Shown here piece after piece: positions 62,121 to 64,000 of a stretch of 64,000 nt of DNA. Source of the stretch: Metallyticus violacea (lineage: Eukaryota > Arthropoda > Insecta > Mantodea > Metallyticidae); NCBI GenBank assembly GCA_030762175.1, contig JAUJEO010000019.1, positions 6,020,001 through 6,084,000 of the forward strand, given 5' to 3'. How positions within the stretch are numbered: position 1 is the first letter of the stretch; every line of letters starts with the position of its first letter. The notes beneath the pieces were generated by a model, which saw only the letters and a list, made by a program, of their open reading frames with translations, was not told the origin of the DNA and searched no databases. Made by a program: the position numbers and the translations under genes.

Positions 62121-63443
62121 TACTAGTTTGATAGCCTCAGACAAGCATATTATGCGCAAAGAATCTCGAAAAGAAAAAAATTTTTTTTCGAAGTTTGGAA
62201 ACTTCGTTAGAATCACTTTTTTTCCGTTCTTATTTGAGATAACTTGTTCTCTTTCATTATACTAGTTTGATAGCCTCAGACAAGCATATTATGCGCAAAG
62301 AATCTCGAAAAGAAAAAAATTTTATTTCGAAGTTTGGAAACTTCGTTAGAATCACTTTTTTTCCGTTCTTATTTGAGATAACTGGTTCTCTTTCATTATA
62401 CTATTTTGATAGCCTCAGAAAAGCATATTATGCGCAAAGAATCTCTAAAGGAAAAAATTTTTTTTTCGAAGTTTGGAAACTTCGTTGGAATCACTTTTTT
62501 TCCGTTCTTATTTGAGATAACTGGTTCTCTTTCATTATACTAGTTTGATAGCCTCAGAAAAGCATAGGTATGCGCAAAGAATCTCGAAAAGAAAAAAATT
62601 TTTTTTCGAAGTTTGGAAACTTCGTTAGAATCACTTTTTTTCCATTCTTATCTGAGATAACTGGTTCTCTTTCATTATACTAGTTTGATAGCCTCAGACA
62701 AGCATATTATGCGCAAAGAATCTCGAAAAGAAAAAAATTTTTTTTCGAAGTTTGGAAACTTCGTTAGAATCACTTTTTTTCCATTCTTATTTGAGATAAC
62801 TTGTTCTCTTTCATTATACTTGTTTGATAGCCTTAGACAAGCATATTATGCGCAAAGAATCTCGAAAAGAAAAAAATTTTTTTTCGAAGTTTGGAAACTT
62901 CGTTAGAATCACTTTTTTTCCTTTCTTATCTGAGATAACTGGTTCTCTTTCATTATACTAGTTTGATAGCCTCAGACAAGCATATTATGCGCAAAGAATC
63001 TCGAAAAGAAAAAAATTTTTTTTCGAAGTTTGGAAACTTCGTTAGAATCACTTTTTTTCCGTTCTTATTTGAGATAACTTGTTCTCTTTCATTATACTAG
63101 TTTGATAGCCTTAGACAAGCATATTATGCGCAAAGAATCTCGAAAAGAAAAAAATTTTTTTTCGAAGTTTGGAAACTTCGTTAGAATCACTTTTTTTCCG
63201 TTCTTATTTGAGATAACTGGTTCTCTTTCATTATACTAGTTTGATAGTCTCAGAAAAGCATATTATGCGCAAAGAATCTAGAAAAGAAAAAAATTTTTTT
63301 TCGAAGATTGGAAACCTCGTTAGAATCACTTTTTTTCCGTTCTTATTTGAGATAACTGGTTCTCTTTCATTATACTAGTTTGATAGCCTCAGACAAGCAT
63401 ATTATGCGCAAATAATCTGGAAAAGAAAAAAATTTTTTTTCGA
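62048..63443 (+). repeat. Nested duplicated block X, copy 3
   Basis: Matches copy 2 at an offset of 1668 bp, from the TTTAAGATTACTGG monomer through the cassette (marker at 62563), the CCTTTCTTATCTGAG monomer, the GATTGG monomer and the AAATAATCTGG monomer to CGAATTTTGG near 63439. It then diverges (CTTCC instead of CTTCG) into an ACACGCAT block. Confidence 0.75.
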
Positions 63444-64000
63444 ATTTTGGAAACTTCCTTAGAATCACTTTTTTTCCATTCTTATTTGAGATAACTTGTT
63501 CTCTTTCATTATACTAGTTTGATAGCCTTAGACACGCATATTATGCGCAAAGAATCTCGAAAAGAAAAAAATTTTTTTTCGAAGTTTGGAAACTTCGTTA
63601 GAATCACTTTTTTTCCGTTCTTATTTAAGATTACTGGTTCTCTTTCATTATACCAGTTTGATAGCCTCAGACAAGCATATTATGCGCAAAGAATCTCGAA
63701 AAGAAAAAAATTTTTTTTCGAAGTTTGGAAACTTCGTTAGAATCACTTTTTTTCCGTTCTTATTTAAGATTACTGGTTCTCTTTCATTATACTAGTTTGA
63801 TAGCCTCAGACAAGCATATTATGCGCAAAGAATCTCGAAAAGAAAAAAATTTTATTTCGAAGTTTGGAAACTTCGTTAGAATCACTTATTTTCCGTTCTT
63901 ATTTGAGATAAATGGTTCTCTTTCATTATACTATTTTCATAGCCTCAGAAAAGCATATTATGCGCAAAGAATCTCTACAAGAAAAATTTTTTTTTTCGAA
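63444..64000 (+). repeat. Satellite to window end, with ACACGCAT block copy 5 (cut by the edge)
   Basis: Satellite continues to the last base. An ACACGCAT block begins near 63517 with the usual linked variants (TATACCAG, ATTTTATTTCG, CACTTATTTTCCG, TATTTTCATAGCC, CTCTACAAG) and is cut off by the window edge. It has a private GATAAATGG near 63907. The array therefore extends to the right of the window. Confidence 0.9.

Noticed and set aside
889..63795. About a hundred plus-strand open stretches of 60-128 codons as repeated small protein genes
   Set aside because: They are the same satellite read in rotating frames, begin at TTG or GTG in the cases checked, are low in complexity and show no domain or stable reading frame.
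1..64000. CRISPR array
   Set aside because: Repeats abut directly, the whole 139-bp unit is conserved, there are no unique spacers and no cas genes.
1..64000. Telomeric or simple-sequence repeat
   Set aside because: The period is 139 bp with complex sequence; the only microsatellite is the short TTA tail of each SINE.

Overview
This window is non-coding repetitive DNA from a eukaryote. It is one head-to-tail satellite array with a 139-bp monomer (about 30% G+C), all copies in the same orientation, running through both window edges. About 63.4 kb of the 64 kb is satellite, roughly 456 monomers. The only other DNA is one short interspersed element (SINE) of about 302 bp with a tRNA-like head, present twice at 25858-26159 and 32844-33145 on the minus strand. 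No protein-coding gene, rRNA, intact tRNA gene or CRISPR array can be supported. A tRNA-headed SINE with RNA polymerase III A and B boxes and a (TAA)n tail, set in an AT-rich satellite, suggests an animal genome, perhaps an invertebrate. The species cannot be named from the sequence, and the array could be centromeric, pericentromeric or another heterochromatic block.

Layout. 1-24648: satellite with several older multi-monomer repeats, including a block seen near 6.8-9.8 kb and again at 15.7-18.7 kb, and a block seen at 10.7-13.3, 18.8-21.4 and 23.3-25.6 kb. 24649-31634 and 31635-38620: a very recent tandem duplication of 6986 bp, each copy holding the same SINE at the same site. 38621-45529: satellite with two 107-bp truncated monomers in a roughly 0.8-kb local duplication. 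45530-48169 and 48170-50809: a recent tandem duplication of 2640 bp (19 monomers). 50810-57599: satellite. 57600-63443: nested duplications with offsets of about 2.78 and 1.67 kb. The last 0.6 kb is the start of another copy of a shared block.

Each typical monomer has an A7T8 tract directly followed by an 18-bp inverted repeat (CGAAGTTT-GG-AAACTTCG). Monomers fall into recognisable subtypes. A fixed series of subtypes, marked by CATAGGTATG, recurs 22 times at spacings that are whole numbers of monomers but otherwise irregular. The array therefore has higher-order structure without one fixed period, as expected from repeated unequal exchange of segments of different sizes.

Open reading stretches of 60-128 codons are a by-product of repetition: 139 is not a multiple of 3, so successive monomers are read in successive frames, and the stretches I checked open at TTG or GTG rather than ATG. 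I report none as genes.
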